A DNA stretch of 64,000 nucleotides from Granulosicoccus sp947495035 (GCF_050589605.1 NZ_JBNGOO010000008.1); one strand, 5' to 3'; shown: positions 8,343-17,295, counted from the stretch's first letter. Made by a program: numbers and translations. The notes: generated from the letters alone by a model not told the origin.

Positions 8343-8689
8343 AAAACACCATACAGAACCGTAAGTTACCGGCAATGGCGCTGACAGCTTCATGTCCGAT
8401 AGTCTCGTTCAGGGATCCAGCCTGAAGACAGGCCAGCCATCGCTGCCAGCCCCTTCGAACAGGCGTGGTCACAACCGGACTACATCGCATGACATTACCA
8501 GACCTTGCATTGGAAACAACGTCCCTGTTGCCGATCCGGGGAGAAGACGGCCTGCGCGGCGTCTGTGGTAATGCATCGTGCCTTGGACAATGATTCAGGG
8601 GATGGAATATCATGGATTCCAGCAAGCCTCGTCACGCGCTGAATGCAAGCGTTGGCACTGACCAGGCCGATTACCTCCACGGAGAACTG
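8343..8689. other. Intergenic region without a recognisable gene
   Basis: This 347-base stretch separates nhaR from the response regulator. The frame of the response regulator is open back to 8612 but lacks family similarity there. No terminator with a T-run and no conserved RNA was recognised. It must hold the promoter of the two-component pair. Confidence 0.4.
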
Positions 8690-9367
8690 ATGCACATCTT
8701 GTTGGTTGAAGACGATAGCCACACAGCCGACTATGCCGCCCGGGGTTTCAAGGAAGCGGGTCATGTGGTTGACGTTCTGGAGAATGGTCGGGAGGCCATG
8801 ATCCAGTGTCTGCAGGCGGAATATGATGTGCTGGTGGTGGATCGAATGCTGCCGGGACTGGATGGCTTGTCACTGGTGAAGAGCCTGCGAGCCTCGGGTA
8901 ACAAGACGCCGGTGATCTTTCTGACCGCCGTGTCCGGTGTCGATGACCGGGTTGCGGGGCTGGAAGCGGGTGCCGACGATTATCTGACCAAGCCTTTTGC
9001 GTTTTCGGAGCTGCTGGCTCGGGTCAATGCCCTGGCTCGACGCCCGGCAGCGTCTGTGGAAACGACCCATCTGCAAGTGGCCGATCTGCATCTGGATCTG
9101 TTGTCCAGAACGGCTCGACGGGCCGATCAGGATATCGAGCTACAGCCGCGCGAATTCACCCTGCTGGAGGTGCTGATGCGCAATGAGGGGCGAGTCGTGA
9201 GTCGTACCATGTTGCTCGAACAGGTGTGGGACTTTCATTTCGATCCCAAGACCAGTGTTGTAGAGACGCATATCAGTCGTCTGCGCAGCAAGATAGACAA
9301 ACCTTTCCCGGAGCCTTTGCTGCACACGGTGCGCAATCTGGGTTACAGCATGCACGCCCCACGTTGA
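8690..9367 (+). CDS. OmpR/PhoB-family response regulator
   Basis: A 225-residue two-domain regulator. The receiver domain (1-115) has the acidic pair (VEDD, residues 7-9), phospho-acceptor Asp51 in VVDRMLPGLDG, the conserved Thr in FLTA and Lys in TKPF. The winged-helix output domain follows, with LQPREFTLLEVLMRNEGRVVSRTMLLEQVW and VVETHISRLRSKI. GGAGA seven bases upstream supports the ATG at 8690. The sensor kinase follows 64 bases later. The receiver resembles QseB/TctD-like regulators; the stimulus is not deducible. Confidence 0.93.
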   Translation: MHILLVEDDSHTADYAARGFKEAGHVVDVLENGREAMIQCLQAEYDVLVVDRMLPGLDGLSLVKSLRASGNKTPVIFLTAVSGVDDRVAGLEAGADDYLTKPFAFSELLARVNALARRPAASVETTHLQVADLHLDLLSRTARRADQDIELQPREFTLLEVLMRNEGRVVSRTMLLEQVWDFHFDPKTSVVETHISRLRSKIDKPFPEPLLHTVRNLGYSMHAPR

Positions 9368-9431
9368 CAGCGTGGCGCCCAGCGCCGCAGTCGCGTAAAT
9401 CCGGGCTGCGGAAGGAGACGGGAATCAGTTG

Positions 9432-10988
9432 ATGGCAGCGACATCGGACAATACGGTAGCAGGTGGCAAGGTTCGTTCTCTGGCGAATGCCATCGGCAAC
9501 TCTCTGGGCAGTTCCTGTCCGGGGCGGGGCATCACCTGCCCGGAAGAATCGACCACTGCGATCCCTGTCCAGACAGATTCACTGAGTGCTCGGCTGCAGG
9601 GTCGTTTGTTTCAGCGATTCGGACTGCTGCGCAGCATTTCCTTTCGCATGGGCTTCCTGTTCTGGTTGCTGTTCACCCTGTGCTTTGGTGGCGGTGCCTA
9701 CATGGTCTACACGACCTTGCAGGATCGGGTGCTCGAGCGGATCGACAAGTCCATCGAGGGGCGCTTTGCGGACATGCAGGATGTCTACGAAACCATTGGC
9801 ATCGAGGCTGTCGTGAAGATGGCCGATGCGCGCAGCAACCTGCCGATGGTGTCGTCAATGGGTTTTCATCTTTCGAATGCCGAGGGTGAGCGAGTGGCAG
9901 GCAATCTGCCGGTGTGCCAGGCCAGCTCGGGCTGGGAGATACTCACCGGTGAAGATCTGGGGCTGGAAGGTGACAACAGCCAGTACCGCTTCTATACCGG
10001 CAATATCGGTGATTTCGAGCTCTCGATGGGAAAGAGCCTCGATGACCTGGTCGAGCTGCGCAAGATCACACTGTCCTGTCTGCTGTGGACATCCCTGTTG
10101 TCCACACTGCTGGCTTTTGTGGTCGGGGGGTACTTTGCACGGAGTACCCACAAACGGGTGGGCCGCATATCAGCTTCACTGGATGCCGTCGGCAAGGGCA
10201 ATCTGCGTGCGCGTCTGCCTGTCAGTTGTGCCGGTGACGACGTCGACCAACTGTCCGAGAAGATCAACGGCTCACTGGAGCGTCTTGAACACACGGTCAA
10301 CGGTATGCGACAGGTCAGCACCGATATTGCGCATGACTTGAAAACACCGCTCAACCGGCTGTATATCGGCCTTGAAGAGGCAGCCAGCAAGAGTCGCTCG
10401 GGTGCCTGTGTCGGGCAGGAGCTCGATGAAGCGCTGGAAGAAACCCAGGCAATCAACGCAACCTTCGAAGCGCTGCTGCGAATAGCTCAGATCGAGGCCG
10501 GAGCACGCAAGTCGCAGTTCAGGCATTTTGATCTGGCCAATGTGCTGGAGACCGCGGCCGAGGTGTATTCGCCCGTTGTCGATGAGCATTGCCAGGAGTT
10601 GATCATGGACATGCCGACGGGGCAGTCGTTGCCGATGTTCGGTGACAGGCAGCTGCTACTGCAACTGGTGGTCAATCTGATCGAAAACGCAGTACATCAT
10701 TGTTCCGACAATACCGTCATACGATTGAGTGCCGGTGAAGAGGGTGGCATCGTCTGGTTTCGGGTGGCCGATTCAGGGCCGGGGATACCTGCCGCTGAGC
10801 GAGAGAAGGTATTCCAGCGCCTGTATCGGCTCGAACGCAGCCGTACGACTCGTGGTACCGGGCTTGGCTTGAGCCTGGTCAAGGCCATATCGGATCTGCA
10901 TTGTGGCCGTATCGCCATGGATGACAATGAGCCGGGGCTGGCAGTGACGGTCCGTTTTGATCGAAACTGCCCCAGTGACGCTCAGTGA
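9432..10988 (+). CDS. Sensor histidine kinase partner of the OmpR-type regulator
   Basis: A 518-residue kinase. After a long polar N-terminal tail of about 75 residues comes the first membrane helix (FLFWLLFTLCFGGGAYMVYT), a periplasmic sensor of about 115 residues, a second helix (LLWTSLLSTLLAFVVGGYFA) and a HAMP domain. The H-box is TDIAHDLKTPLNRL, with N-box NLIENAVHHC, G1 ADSGPGIP and G2 GTGLGLSLVKAI, so it should be active. The N-terminal tail is unusual; a later start near the first helix is possible, but the GGAGAC at 9415 fits the ATG at 9432 loosely. Its stop codon lies inside a 10-bp tandem repeat. Confidence 0.9.
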   Translation: MAATSDNTVAGGKVRSLANAIGNSLGSSCPGRGITCPEESTTAIPVQTDSLSARLQGRLFQRFGLLRSISFRMGFLFWLLFTLCFGGGAYMVYTTLQDRVLERIDKSIEGRFADMQDVYETIGIEAVVKMADARSNLPMVSSMGFHLSNAEGERVAGNLPVCQASSGWEILTGEDLGLEGDNSQYRFYTGNIGDFELSMGKSLDDLVELRKITLSCLLWTSLLSTLLAFVVGGYFARSTHKRVGRISASLDAVGKGNLRARLPVSCAGDDVDQLSEKINGSLERLEHTVNGMRQVSTDIAHDLKTPLNRLYIGLEEAASKSRSGACVGQELDEALEETQAINATFEALLRIAQIEAGARKSQFRHFDLANVLETAAEVYSPVVDEHCQELIMDMPTGQSLPMFGDRQLLLQLVVNLIENAVHHCSDNTVIRLSAGEEGGIVWFRVADSGPGIPAAEREKVFQRLYRLERSRTTRGTGLGLSLVKAISDLHCGRIAMDDNEPGLAVTVRFDRNCPSDAQ

Positions 10989-11040
10989 CGCTCAGTGACG
11001 CTCAGTGACGCTCAGTGACGCTCAGTGACGCTCAGTGACT
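10971..11040. repeat. Decamer tandem repeat, seven copies
   Basis: The unit CTCAGTGACG is repeated head-to-tail; the first copy begins CC and the last ends in T. The first unit and most of the second encode the C-terminus of the histidine kinase, whose TGA lies in copy two; the remaining copies form the 3' non-coding segment. No hairpin potential is evident in the repeat. Confidence 0.95.
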
Positions 11041-11074
11041 AGCGGTGATGGTTGCTGATGGGCCTTCACCGACA

Positions 11075-11575
11075 TCAAAGGTCGGCTGCCAATTCGTAAC
11101 TGGCATCCACATGCACCGGAAAATTCAGTGAACGTGCTATGAAGCAGTACTGGTGAATGAGACCATGTACGGCATCGGCCTGCTGACAGTCCGAACCGGC
11201 TGACAGGCGGATACGTGGATGCAAGGTGGCAGACAGAAAACGCCCCGCCCCGTTCGGACTTGTTTCTCCGACCCCCACCGGATTGTCGACATAACCCTGC
11301 ACGACGATGCCCTGGTTGCTGGCCAGGTGCAGATACCAGAGCATGTGACAGGCGGAAACCGTCGTCAGTAGCAGATCTTCCGGATTGTGGCGATCGGGAT
11401 CACCGCCCAGGAGCGGATCATTGGAACAGTGAACGGTCGGTTTCCCCGGGGTGGAGATGTCCCAGCTGCGCTGATAGGCGTGATAGCTGCTGGTGCCCTG
11501 TCCGGTATTGCCGGTCCATTCGATTCGGGCGGTGTAGTCGTGTTGGCGCGGTGAGTCAGACTTGGGAGTGGGCAT
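11075..11575 (-). CDS. OsmC family protein
   Basis: OsmC/Ohr-fold proteins are small cytoplasmic thiol-dependent peroxidases or related enzymes. This 166-residue protein has the family layout: an N-terminal beta segment (YTARIEWTGNTGQGTSSYHAYQRSWDI), then NPEDLLLTTVSACHMLWYLHLASNQGI, where the first Cys sits in the SACH motif, and a second Cys in the late segment IHQYCFIARSLNFPV. The full frame runs to 11698, but the ATG at 11575 fits family length. The substrate is unknown. Confidence 0.85.
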   Translation of the reverse strand: MPTPKSDSPRQHDYTARIEWTGNTGQGTSSYHAYQRSWDISTPGKPTVHCSNDPLLGGDPDRHNPEDLLLTTVSACHMLWYLHLASNQGIVVQGYVDNPVGVGETSPNGAGRFLSATLHPRIRLSAGSDCQQADAVHGLIHQYCFIARSLNFPVHVDASYELAADL

Positions 11576-11751
11576 GGTGGGGCGGTTCCGGGGCAAATGC
11601 GTGGACGGAAACCCAGCGTACCCCGACTGGTACCGAATTTCAGTGGCTGGGGAAGGAGCCTCCGGGCAGCGGCATGGTCCGGATTCGCGCTGTCCCATGG
11701 TTCATGTGAGCGAATCTGCATGCAGTGCAGGGGTAGCTCATTGAGGGAGGC

Positions 11752-11794
11752 AAAAAAAAGCCGCCCCTGATCGAGCCGGGGGCGGCCTCTTTTT
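11752..11794. terminator. Bidirectional Rho-independent terminator between rpoH and osmC-type gene
   Basis: A stem GCCGCCCC/GGGGGCGGC with loop TGATCGAGCC is flanked by eight A on the left and a T-rich run on the right. The A-tract becomes the U-tract for rpoH on the minus strand, so it ends the rpoH transcript 52 bases after its stop. Confidence 0.85.
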
Positions 11795-11846
11795 CCTTTA
11801 TTCCGGCCTGACGCTACAGGCGTCAAGCGTTCGGATTGGTGCGAGA

Positions 11847-12719
11847 TCAGGCAGCCATCAGATGGGTCTTGATCTTCTTCATCGCAGCCTTCTCGATCTG
11901 GCGAATGCGCTCGGCAGATACGCCATATTCATCGGCTAGTTCATGCAGAGTCGACTTCTCGTCTTCCAGCCAGCGACGCTGCAGGATCGTACGACTACGC
12001 TCATCCAGAATTTCGAATCCGGCGGCCAGACCCTCGTGAGAGTTGTTTCGACCGTCTTCGCGCTCCAGAATCATGGATGGATCATCCTGTTCCTGAAAGA
12101 GCGATTCGGAAGGAGACAGGCTCACACGATCTTCGCTGGCACCCGGAGGTGCATCGAAGGCACTGTCATGCCCGTGCATGCGTGATTCCATCTCGACAAC
12201 GACTTTCTCGTCAACACCGAGATCCTTGGCCACGGCCTCTACTTCTTCCTGGCTGAACCAGTTCAGTTGCTTCTTGGCGCTACGCAGCTTGAAGAACAGT
12301 TTCCGCTGTGACTTGGTGGTTGCCACCTTCACGATGCGCCAGTTACGAATGACGTACTCGTGAATTTCGGCACGAATCCAGTGAACGGCGAAAGAAATCA
12401 GGCGCACACCGACATCGGGGTCGAATCGCTTGACCGCCTTCATCAGGCCGATATTGCCTTCCTGGACCAGATCGGCCATTGGCAGACCATAGCCCTTGTA
12501 CGTGCGCGCGATATGAACCACGAAGCGAAGCTGCGACATGACCAACTGACGCGCAGCGTCCAGATCCTCATCATCTCTCAGGCGGCGCGCCAGCTTCTGC
12601 TCTTCCTCGACGGACAGCAGATCGATATTGGCGATTTTCGCAAGATAGCTGTTCAGGTCATCAGCAATGACCGGGATGGTCATGGCTGTGTTCTTGTTAG
12701 CAGTCAGGGCGTTACTCAT
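11847..12719 (-). CDS. rpoH: RNA polymerase sigma-32 factor (heat-shock sigma factor)
   Basis: This sigma factor directs transcription of heat-shock genes. The 290-residue protein has region 2 (QLRFVVHIARTYKGYGLPMADLVQEGNIGLMKAVKRFDP, with the core-binding and -10 recognition parts), the RpoH box QRKLFFKLRSAKK needed for RNA polymerase interaction and turnover, and region 4 with the helix-turn-helix LHELADEYGVSAERIRQIEKAAMKKI. GGAGAA seven bases before the ATG at 12719 selects this start over 12737. It is the last gene of the classic ftsY-ftsE-ftsX-rpoH block, but a 160-base gap with a CIRCE element and promoter separates it from ftsX. Confidence 0.97.
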   Translation of the reverse strand: MSNALTANKNTAMTIPVIADDLNSYLAKIANIDLLSVEEEQKLARRLRDDEDLDAARQLVMSQLRFVVHIARTYKGYGLPMADLVQEGNIGLMKAVKRFDPDVGVRLISFAVHWIRAEIHEYVIRNWRIVKVATTKSQRKLFFKLRSAKKQLNWFSQEEVEAVAKDLGVDEKVVVEMESRMHGHDSAFDAPPGASEDRVSLSPSESLFQEQDDPSMILEREDGRNNSHEGLAAGFEILDERSRTILQRRWLEDEKSTLHELADEYGVSAERIRQIEKAAMKKIKTHLMAA

Positions 12720-12756
12720 TAGATATTTCTCCAACAACCGTCGGGACGGCGTTATC

Positions 12757-12783
12757 TTAGCACTCGACAGTTATGAGTGCTAA
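12757..12783. promoter_or_regulatory. CIRCE element (HrcA operator) in the rpoH promoter
   Basis: TTAGCACTC, nine bases, then GAGTGCTAA: both 9-bp arms and the 9-bp spacer match the CIRCE consensus exactly. It lies 38-64 bases before the rpoH ATG. On the minus strand a -35-like TTAGCA and a -10-like TAAGAT, 18 bases apart, fall in and next to the two arms, so bound HrcA would block the promoter. Confidence 0.93.
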
Positions 12784-12879
12784 ATAGCGGCAAGGTTCCG
12801 GTCTTATTTACACACTCTGACCGTTACCTGCCGATTTGTTTCTTGATGCTTATTCTTACGAAAACAAGGACTTGTCAGA

Positions 12880-13842
12880 TCAACTGCCGTTTGATCCACG
12901 GTGAGTCAGTTGCTGTGATGGTCGGTACATGCTGGACAGTGCTCCCACGATTCCCAGTGCAATGGATACAGCGAGAACGATGCCTATCTGGGAGGCCGTG
13001 GGATGACTCAACCGAAAGGTACTCTCATACAAGGATGACAGGTCATCGGCGGGCTGCTTGATCGCATTGAATGCAATAACGGCAATAATGCTGGCCACAA
13101 CGCCGCCCAGCAGTCCATAGAGTGCTCCAATATACAGAATGGGCCGGTTCATGAAGAAACTGCCGGCTCCCAGAAGGCTGGCGACCTCCATTTCACTGCG
13201 TCGGCGCAACAGCTCCAGGCGAATCGTATTACCAATGACCAACAGTGCCGTCAGCGTCAGGAAGAGTGCCAACAGGCCGCCTACCAGCTGTATCAGGGAA
13301 ACCACGGCCTGCAGACGGCGTATCCACCGAAGATCGAATTGCACGCGTTCCACGGCTTCGTTCTGGCGCAGCGTCGCTGCCAGCGACTCGACCGCACCGG
13401 CCCGCAATATATTGCCATCTGGAAAGACGATGATCGCACCGGGCAGAGGATTGCTGCCCAGCGCATCAATGGCCGCGCCGATATCGCTGTTTTCCCGAAA
13501 CACGGCCAAGGCTTCGTCACGGCTGATGTAGCGCGTATCGCGTACCCCTTCCATGGAGGCCCATTGCACCGCCAGTGCAGCCCCGTCCAGATCACTGACA
13601 CTCTCCTGCAGGTAGGCCGTCAGGCTTTCACCATCGATACTGCGGCTGCTCAGCTGTTGCAGGGCGCTGCTGGCAAACAGCAGCATGACGGGTAGCGCCA
13701 GGGTGATGCCCAGAACGAGCAGAGTGATGAGACTGGCGAACTTGTGGCGTTTGAGTTGCCGCAGGCTCTGAGCCAGGGCATAACCTCGCTTGGTGTAGGT
13801 CCAGCGAGGACCGGCGGCATTGGCAGCTTGTTCAATACTCAT
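12880..13842 (-). CDS. ftsX: Cell-division ABC transporter permease FtsX
   Basis: FtsX is the membrane partner of FtsE; the pair controls septal cell-wall hydrolases. The 320-residue protein has the expected topology: cytoplasmic N-terminus, first helix (FASLITLLVLGITLALPVMLLF, about 36-57), a periplasmic domain of about 120 residues, then three C-terminal helices (about 175-200, 230-255, 285-305). The motif VRDTRYISRDEALAVF in the extracellular domain is typical. It follows ftsE by 45 bases on the same strand. Confidence 0.95.
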   Translation of the reverse strand: MSIEQAANAAGPRWTYTKRGYALAQSLRQLKRHKFASLITLLVLGITLALPVMLLFASSALQQLSSRSIDGESLTAYLQESVSDLDGAALAVQWASMEGVRDTRYISRDEALAVFRENSDIGAAIDALGSNPLPGAIIVFPDGNILRAGAVESLAATLRQNEAVERVQFDLRWIRRLQAVVSLIQLVGGLLALFLTLTALLVIGNTIRLELLRRRSEMEVASLLGAGSFFMNRPILYIGALYGLLGGVVASIIAVIAFNAIKQPADDLSSLYESTFRLSHPTASQIGIVLAVSIALGIVGALSSMYRPSQQLTHRGSNGS

Positions 13843-13887
13843 GACTGCATGTGTCTCGCAGACTGTCGAAGATGGCTCAAGACGTCG

Positions 13888-14601
13888 TCACCCCTTGCCC
13901 GGGTTCTGCCGGTTCCGCGGCGAGGCAGCCTCGTCAGCATTCTGAGGCGCGCTGGTGAGCTTGCCCTGATGCAACTGCAGTCGCGGGTAGCGGAAGGTGT
14001 CCAGCAGGCTCTGATCGTGGGTGGCAAACAGGACGGTCACTCCCGAGGCGTTGAACTGCATGAACAGCTGCATGATTTCTGCGCTGATGTCCGGGTCAAG
14101 ATTGCCGGTGGGTTCGTCCGCCAGCAGCAATTTGGGACGCGCCACGATGGCCCGGGCTATGCCGATGCGCTGCTGCTCGCCGCCGGAGAGCACTTGCGGA
14201 TTCTCGAGAGCCTTGTCGGCGAGGCCGACGCGATTGAGTGCCGCGCCGACACGTGTCTTGATATCACTGTATCGATAGCCGCCGATGATCAGTGGAAAGG
14301 CGACATTGTCGAAGACACTGCGATCGAGCAGCAGCTGATTGTCCTGGAAAACGATCCCCATCTGCTGACGCAGCGCCGGTTCCTGCCGGGGGCGCAACTG
14401 ACTGTAATGGATGTTGCCGACCTGAATATCGCCACTGCTGGGCCGTTCCAGGCGTGCCACGAGTCTCAGCAGGGAGCTCTTGCCGGCACCGGAATGTCCG
14501 GTCAGAAAGGTGAACGAGCCCGCACTGAGTGTGAAGCTCACATCCTGCAGGGCGAAACGCCCCGGAAGATACTCCAGACTGACGTGCTCGAAGGCAATCA
14601 C
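13888..14601 (-). CDS. ftsE: Cell-division ABC transporter ATPase FtsE
   Basis: The ATPase of the FtsEX complex. Walker A is GHSGAGKSS (residues about 35-43), the Q-loop follows in GIVFQDNQLL, the signature is VLSGGEQQRIGIARA, Walker B is LLLADEPTGNLDP and the switch His is in FATHDQSLL. The protein has 237 residues, with about 15 extra C-terminal residues rich in Asn, Pro and Arg. Its ATG overlaps the ftsY stop (14598-14601), so translation is coupled. Confidence 0.96.
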   Translation of the reverse strand: MIAFEHVSLEYLPGRFALQDVSFTLSAGSFTFLTGHSGAGKSSLLRLVARLERPSSGDIQVGNIHYSQLRPRQEPALRQQMGIVFQDNQLLLDRSVFDNVAFPLIIGGYRYSDIKTRVGAALNRVGLADKALENPQVLSGGEQQRIGIARAIVARPKLLLADEPTGNLDPDISAEIMQLFMQFNASGVTVLFATHDQSLLDTFRYPRLQLHQGKLTSAPQNADEAASPRNRQNPGKG

Positions 14602-15569
14602 GAGATGCTGACCAGCGCATTGACATAGCGTTCGGCTTCGAACACTTCCAGATCTTCCACTTTTTCACCCACACCGATGAAACGGATGGGCAGTCCGAGT
14701 TGCTCGGCAATGGCGAAGATGACTCCCCCCTTGGCCGTGCCGTCGAGTTTGGTGACCACCATGCCGGTCAATTGCATGGCCTCATGAAACTGCCGGGCCT
14801 GGTTGAGTGCGTTCTGACCGGTTCCGCCATCGAGTACGATCAGGGTTTCATGTGGCGCCGTCGGGTCGATCTTGCCGATCACGCGCTTGACCTTCTGCAG
14901 TTCCTCCATCAGGTTGTTCTGCGTGTGCAGACGTCCGGCGGTATCGGCAATCAATACATCGATGCCACGTGCCTTGGCTGACTGGACCGCATCGAAAATG
15001 ACCGAGGCCGAGTCCGCACCGGTACCCTGGGCGATGACCGGTACCTGGTTTCTTTCTCCCCAGGTCTGCAACTGCTCCACGGCCGCTGCCCGGAACGTGT
15101 CGCCAGCGGCCAGCATGACGCTCTTGCCGCCATCCTGCAGCTGTTTGGCAAGCTTGCCGATGGTGGTTGTCTTGCCCGAGCCATTCACACCGACCACCAG
15201 GATCACGAAGGGTGAGTCGCTGTCGGGAATCTCCAGGGGCTGCTCCACCGGCAGCAGCAGGCGGGTGAGCTCCTTTTGCAACGCCAGGCGAAGGGCTTCC
15301 GAATCGCCGACCTCCGAGCGATTGACCTGCTGGTTCAGCGAGGCCATGACTCGTGAGGTGGCATCCATGCCGACATCGGCCATGATGAGCTGGCTTTCCA
15401 GTTCTTCCAGCAGGTCGGCATCAATCGGCTTGTTGCCGAGCATGAAGTCGAGCAGATTGTCGCGAAACCTGGAGCGCGTGCGAGAAAGCTTTGCATCGAG
15501 GGGTGCATCGCTCTCGGGAGCCTGCTCACGCTGTGATTTTTGTCGTTTGAGAAAACTGAATATGCCCAT
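14598..15569 (-). CDS. ftsY: Signal recognition particle receptor FtsY
   Basis: FtsY is the GTPase receptor that docks SRP-ribosome complexes at the inner membrane. The 323-residue protein has a short acidic/basic A region (residues 1-30), the N domain and the G domain, with G1 GVNGSGKTTTIGKLA, DTFRAAAVEQL, DTAGRLHTQNNLMEEL, TKLDGTAKGG and the closing GVGEKVEDLEVF. The usual DASTGQNA reads DGGTGQNA here, a mild variation. The A domain is much shorter than in E. coli. First gene of the ftsY-ftsE-ftsX block, diverging from rsmD. Confidence 0.97.
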   Translation of the reverse strand: MGIFSFLKRQKSQREQAPESDAPLDAKLSRTRSRFRDNLLDFMLGNKPIDADLLEELESQLIMADVGMDATSRVMASLNQQVNRSEVGDSEALRLALQKELTRLLLPVEQPLEIPDSDSPFVILVVGVNGSGKTTTIGKLAKQLQDGGKSVMLAAGDTFRAAAVEQLQTWGERNQVPVIAQGTGADSASVIFDAVQSAKARGIDVLIADTAGRLHTQNNLMEELQKVKRVIGKIDPTAPHETLIVLDGGTGQNALNQARQFHEAMQLTGMVVTKLDGTAKGGVIFAIAEQLGLPIRFIGVGEKVEDLEVFEAERYVNALVSIS

Positions 15570-15646
15570 CGCTGGTCTGCTGACGTTCCTGAATGGAGGG
15601 AGTGTCTTGAGTTTCGTCTGTACCGGGCTGCCTGTACGTCGGTATC

Positions 15647-16318
15647 ATGGCAAGTTTCCGGCTCGCGCAACATCCTACCACCGTGACCCCACCTTCAAAC
15701 CGTAGTAGAAACCCGCGTCAGGGCAAGTCTGATCGCAAGGGCAACCGTAACTCGGCTGGCCAGGTACGCATCATTGCCGGAGAGTGGCGTGGCCGCAAGC
15801 TGGCGGTGGCCGACGTGGAAGGATTGCGACCCACTGGCGATCGTGTCAGGGAGACCCTGTTCAACTGGTTGCAGCCTCTGGTGGCCGGCAGTCGCTGTCT
15901 GGATCTGTTCGCGGGCAGCGGTGCATTGGGGTACGAAGCCCTGTCTCGCCATGCCACCTCCGTCACGCTGGTGGAGCCGAACGGCAGGGCCCATGCCGTC
16001 CTGCAGCAGTCCGCGGAAGTTCTCGGGGTACCGAAAAGCCGGGCACGACTGGTTCAGGGGAGTGCCGAACAGTTTCTGTCGGGTAATCGAGACAGGTATG
16101 ACATCGTCTTCATCGACCCGCCATTCGATTACGAGCTGCAGTGGGATACTCTGGCGGTGCTGGCATCGGGCCATGTGACGGACAACGCTCATGTCTATAT
16201 CGAATCGCCAACCGTGCAGGCCATGCCGGAACAGTTGCCGGGTGGATTTTGTGTCCACAGGGAAAAGGTATTTGGTGACGTGCATGCGCGTTTACTGGCC
16301 CGAAAAGACATAATGTGA
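15647..16318 (+). CDS. rsmD: 16S rRNA (guanine-966-N2)-methyltransferase RsmD
   Basis: RsmD methylates G966 of 16S rRNA in the assembled small subunit. The core starts at QVRIIAGEWRGRKL (about residue 39) and contains RVRETLFNWL, the SAM-binding motif LDLFAGSGALGYEALSR, and the catalytic IDPPF. The roughly 38 residues before the core are basic and polar (many Arg, Asn, Ser, Lys) and are longer than usual; a GTG at 15683 would shorten them. It is followed by coaD, a very common pairing. Confidence 0.93.
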   Translation: MASFRLAQHPTTVTPPSNRSRNPRQGKSDRKGNRNSAGQVRIIAGEWRGRKLAVADVEGLRPTGDRVRETLFNWLQPLVAGSRCLDLFAGSGALGYEALSRHATSVTLVEPNGRAHAVLQQSAEVLGVPKSRARLVQGSAEQFLSGNRDRYDIVFIDPPFDYELQWDTLAVLASGHVTDNAHVYIESPTVQAMPEQLPGGFCVHREKVFGDVHARLLARKDIM

Positions 16319-16396
16319 TCTCGGAGGCGATCTGTGGCATTGCACCACGGGATTAATTGCCTCACACTCGATTGTTCGATCCGTAGGGGCACCTGA

Positions 16397-16900
16397 ATGC
16401 GCGTAACTGCCGTATACCCTGGTACTTTCGACCCAATGACTGTCGGGCACATCGATGTTGCACGCCGTGCCAGCCGCATGTTTGACGATGTCATTGTCGC
16501 CGTTGCTGCCAGCACCTCGAAAAGTCCGTTCTTCTCGCTCGAAGAGCGAGTGGACATGGCGACCACCATTCTGGAGGAGCTGGAAAACGTTACCGTGCAA
16601 TCTTTCGGCGGCTTGCTGGTGGACTACGCTGCTGAAGTGGGCAGCAAGGTGATCGTCAGAGGCTTGCGTGCCATCTCGGATTTCGAATACGAAGTGCAGA
16701 TCGCCGGCGTCAACCGGCATCTGGATCCGGAAATAGAAACGGTATTCATCGCGGCTTCTCAGGAATACACCTTTCTGTCGTCGAGTATCGTGCGCGAGAT
16801 CGCCCGCATGCATGGGGATGTCAGCGAATTCGTTCATCCGGTGGTCATCGAGTCGTTTTCGCGTCGCCACCACCGGGCCTTGCATGAGGGAAACGCGTAG
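16397..16900 (+). CDS. coaD: Phosphopantetheine adenylyltransferase
   Basis: CoaD transfers AMP from ATP to 4'-phosphopantetheine, the penultimate step of coenzyme A synthesis. The 167-residue length is normal. The nucleotidyltransferase motif YPGTFDPMTVGHIDVARRA (T/HxGH) is at the N-terminus, with VRGLRAISDFEYEVQIAGVNR in the middle and the C-terminal ISSSxVRE-type motif as LSSSIVREIARMHGDVSEFV. The stop TAG shares its last base with the GTG start of the ferredoxin gene. Confidence 0.97.
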   Translation: MRVTAVYPGTFDPMTVGHIDVARRASRMFDDVIVAVAASTSKSPFFSLEERVDMATTILEELENVTVQSFGGLLVDYAAEVGSKVIVRGLRAISDFEYEVQIAGVNRHLDPEIETVFIAASQEYTFLSSSIVREIARMHGDVSEFVHPVVIESFSRRHHRALHEGNA

Positions 16901-17151
16901 TGGCCTTGCTGATTACCGACGAATGCATCAACTGTGACGTCTGCGAGCCGGAATGTCCCAACGATGCCATCTATCAGGGTGAAGAGATCTACGAGATTCA
17001 TTTCCACCTGTGTACCGAGTGCGTCGGACACCATGACGAATCCCAGTGCGTGGTGGTGTGCCCGGTCGAGTGCATCATCGTCGACACCAGCAAGCCCGAG
17101 TCCCGGGACGATCTGCGTCTCAAGTACGAAGGTCTGATGCGTTCTGCCTGA
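16900..17151 (+). CDS. YfhL-type 2[4Fe-4S] ferredoxin
   Basis: An 83-residue low-potential ferredoxin. The first cluster motif is CINCDVCEPECPNDA; the second is CTECVGHHDESQCVVVCPVECI, with the eight-residue insertion between the second and third Cys typical of the Allochromatium/YfhL type. The GTG start at 16900 overlaps the coaD stop, and the coaD-ferredoxin pairing recurs in gammaproteobacteria. Its redox partner is unknown. Confidence 0.93.
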   Translation: MALLITDECINCDVCEPECPNDAIYQGEEIYEIHFHLCTECVGHHDESQCVVVCPVECIIVDTSKPESRDDLRLKYEGLMRSA

Positions 17152-17295
17152 GGCGTTTGTCCGTCGTATCCCGACGGGGGGCAAGCGCGCCGCTGTTGCC
17201 GCGTCGAGATGCCGGATGGCAGTCGACAGCAGCCGGTCGCGTGCGGCTACCCGGTATTCACATTGGCGCGATAGCGCCATTTCAGCGGTTGGACC

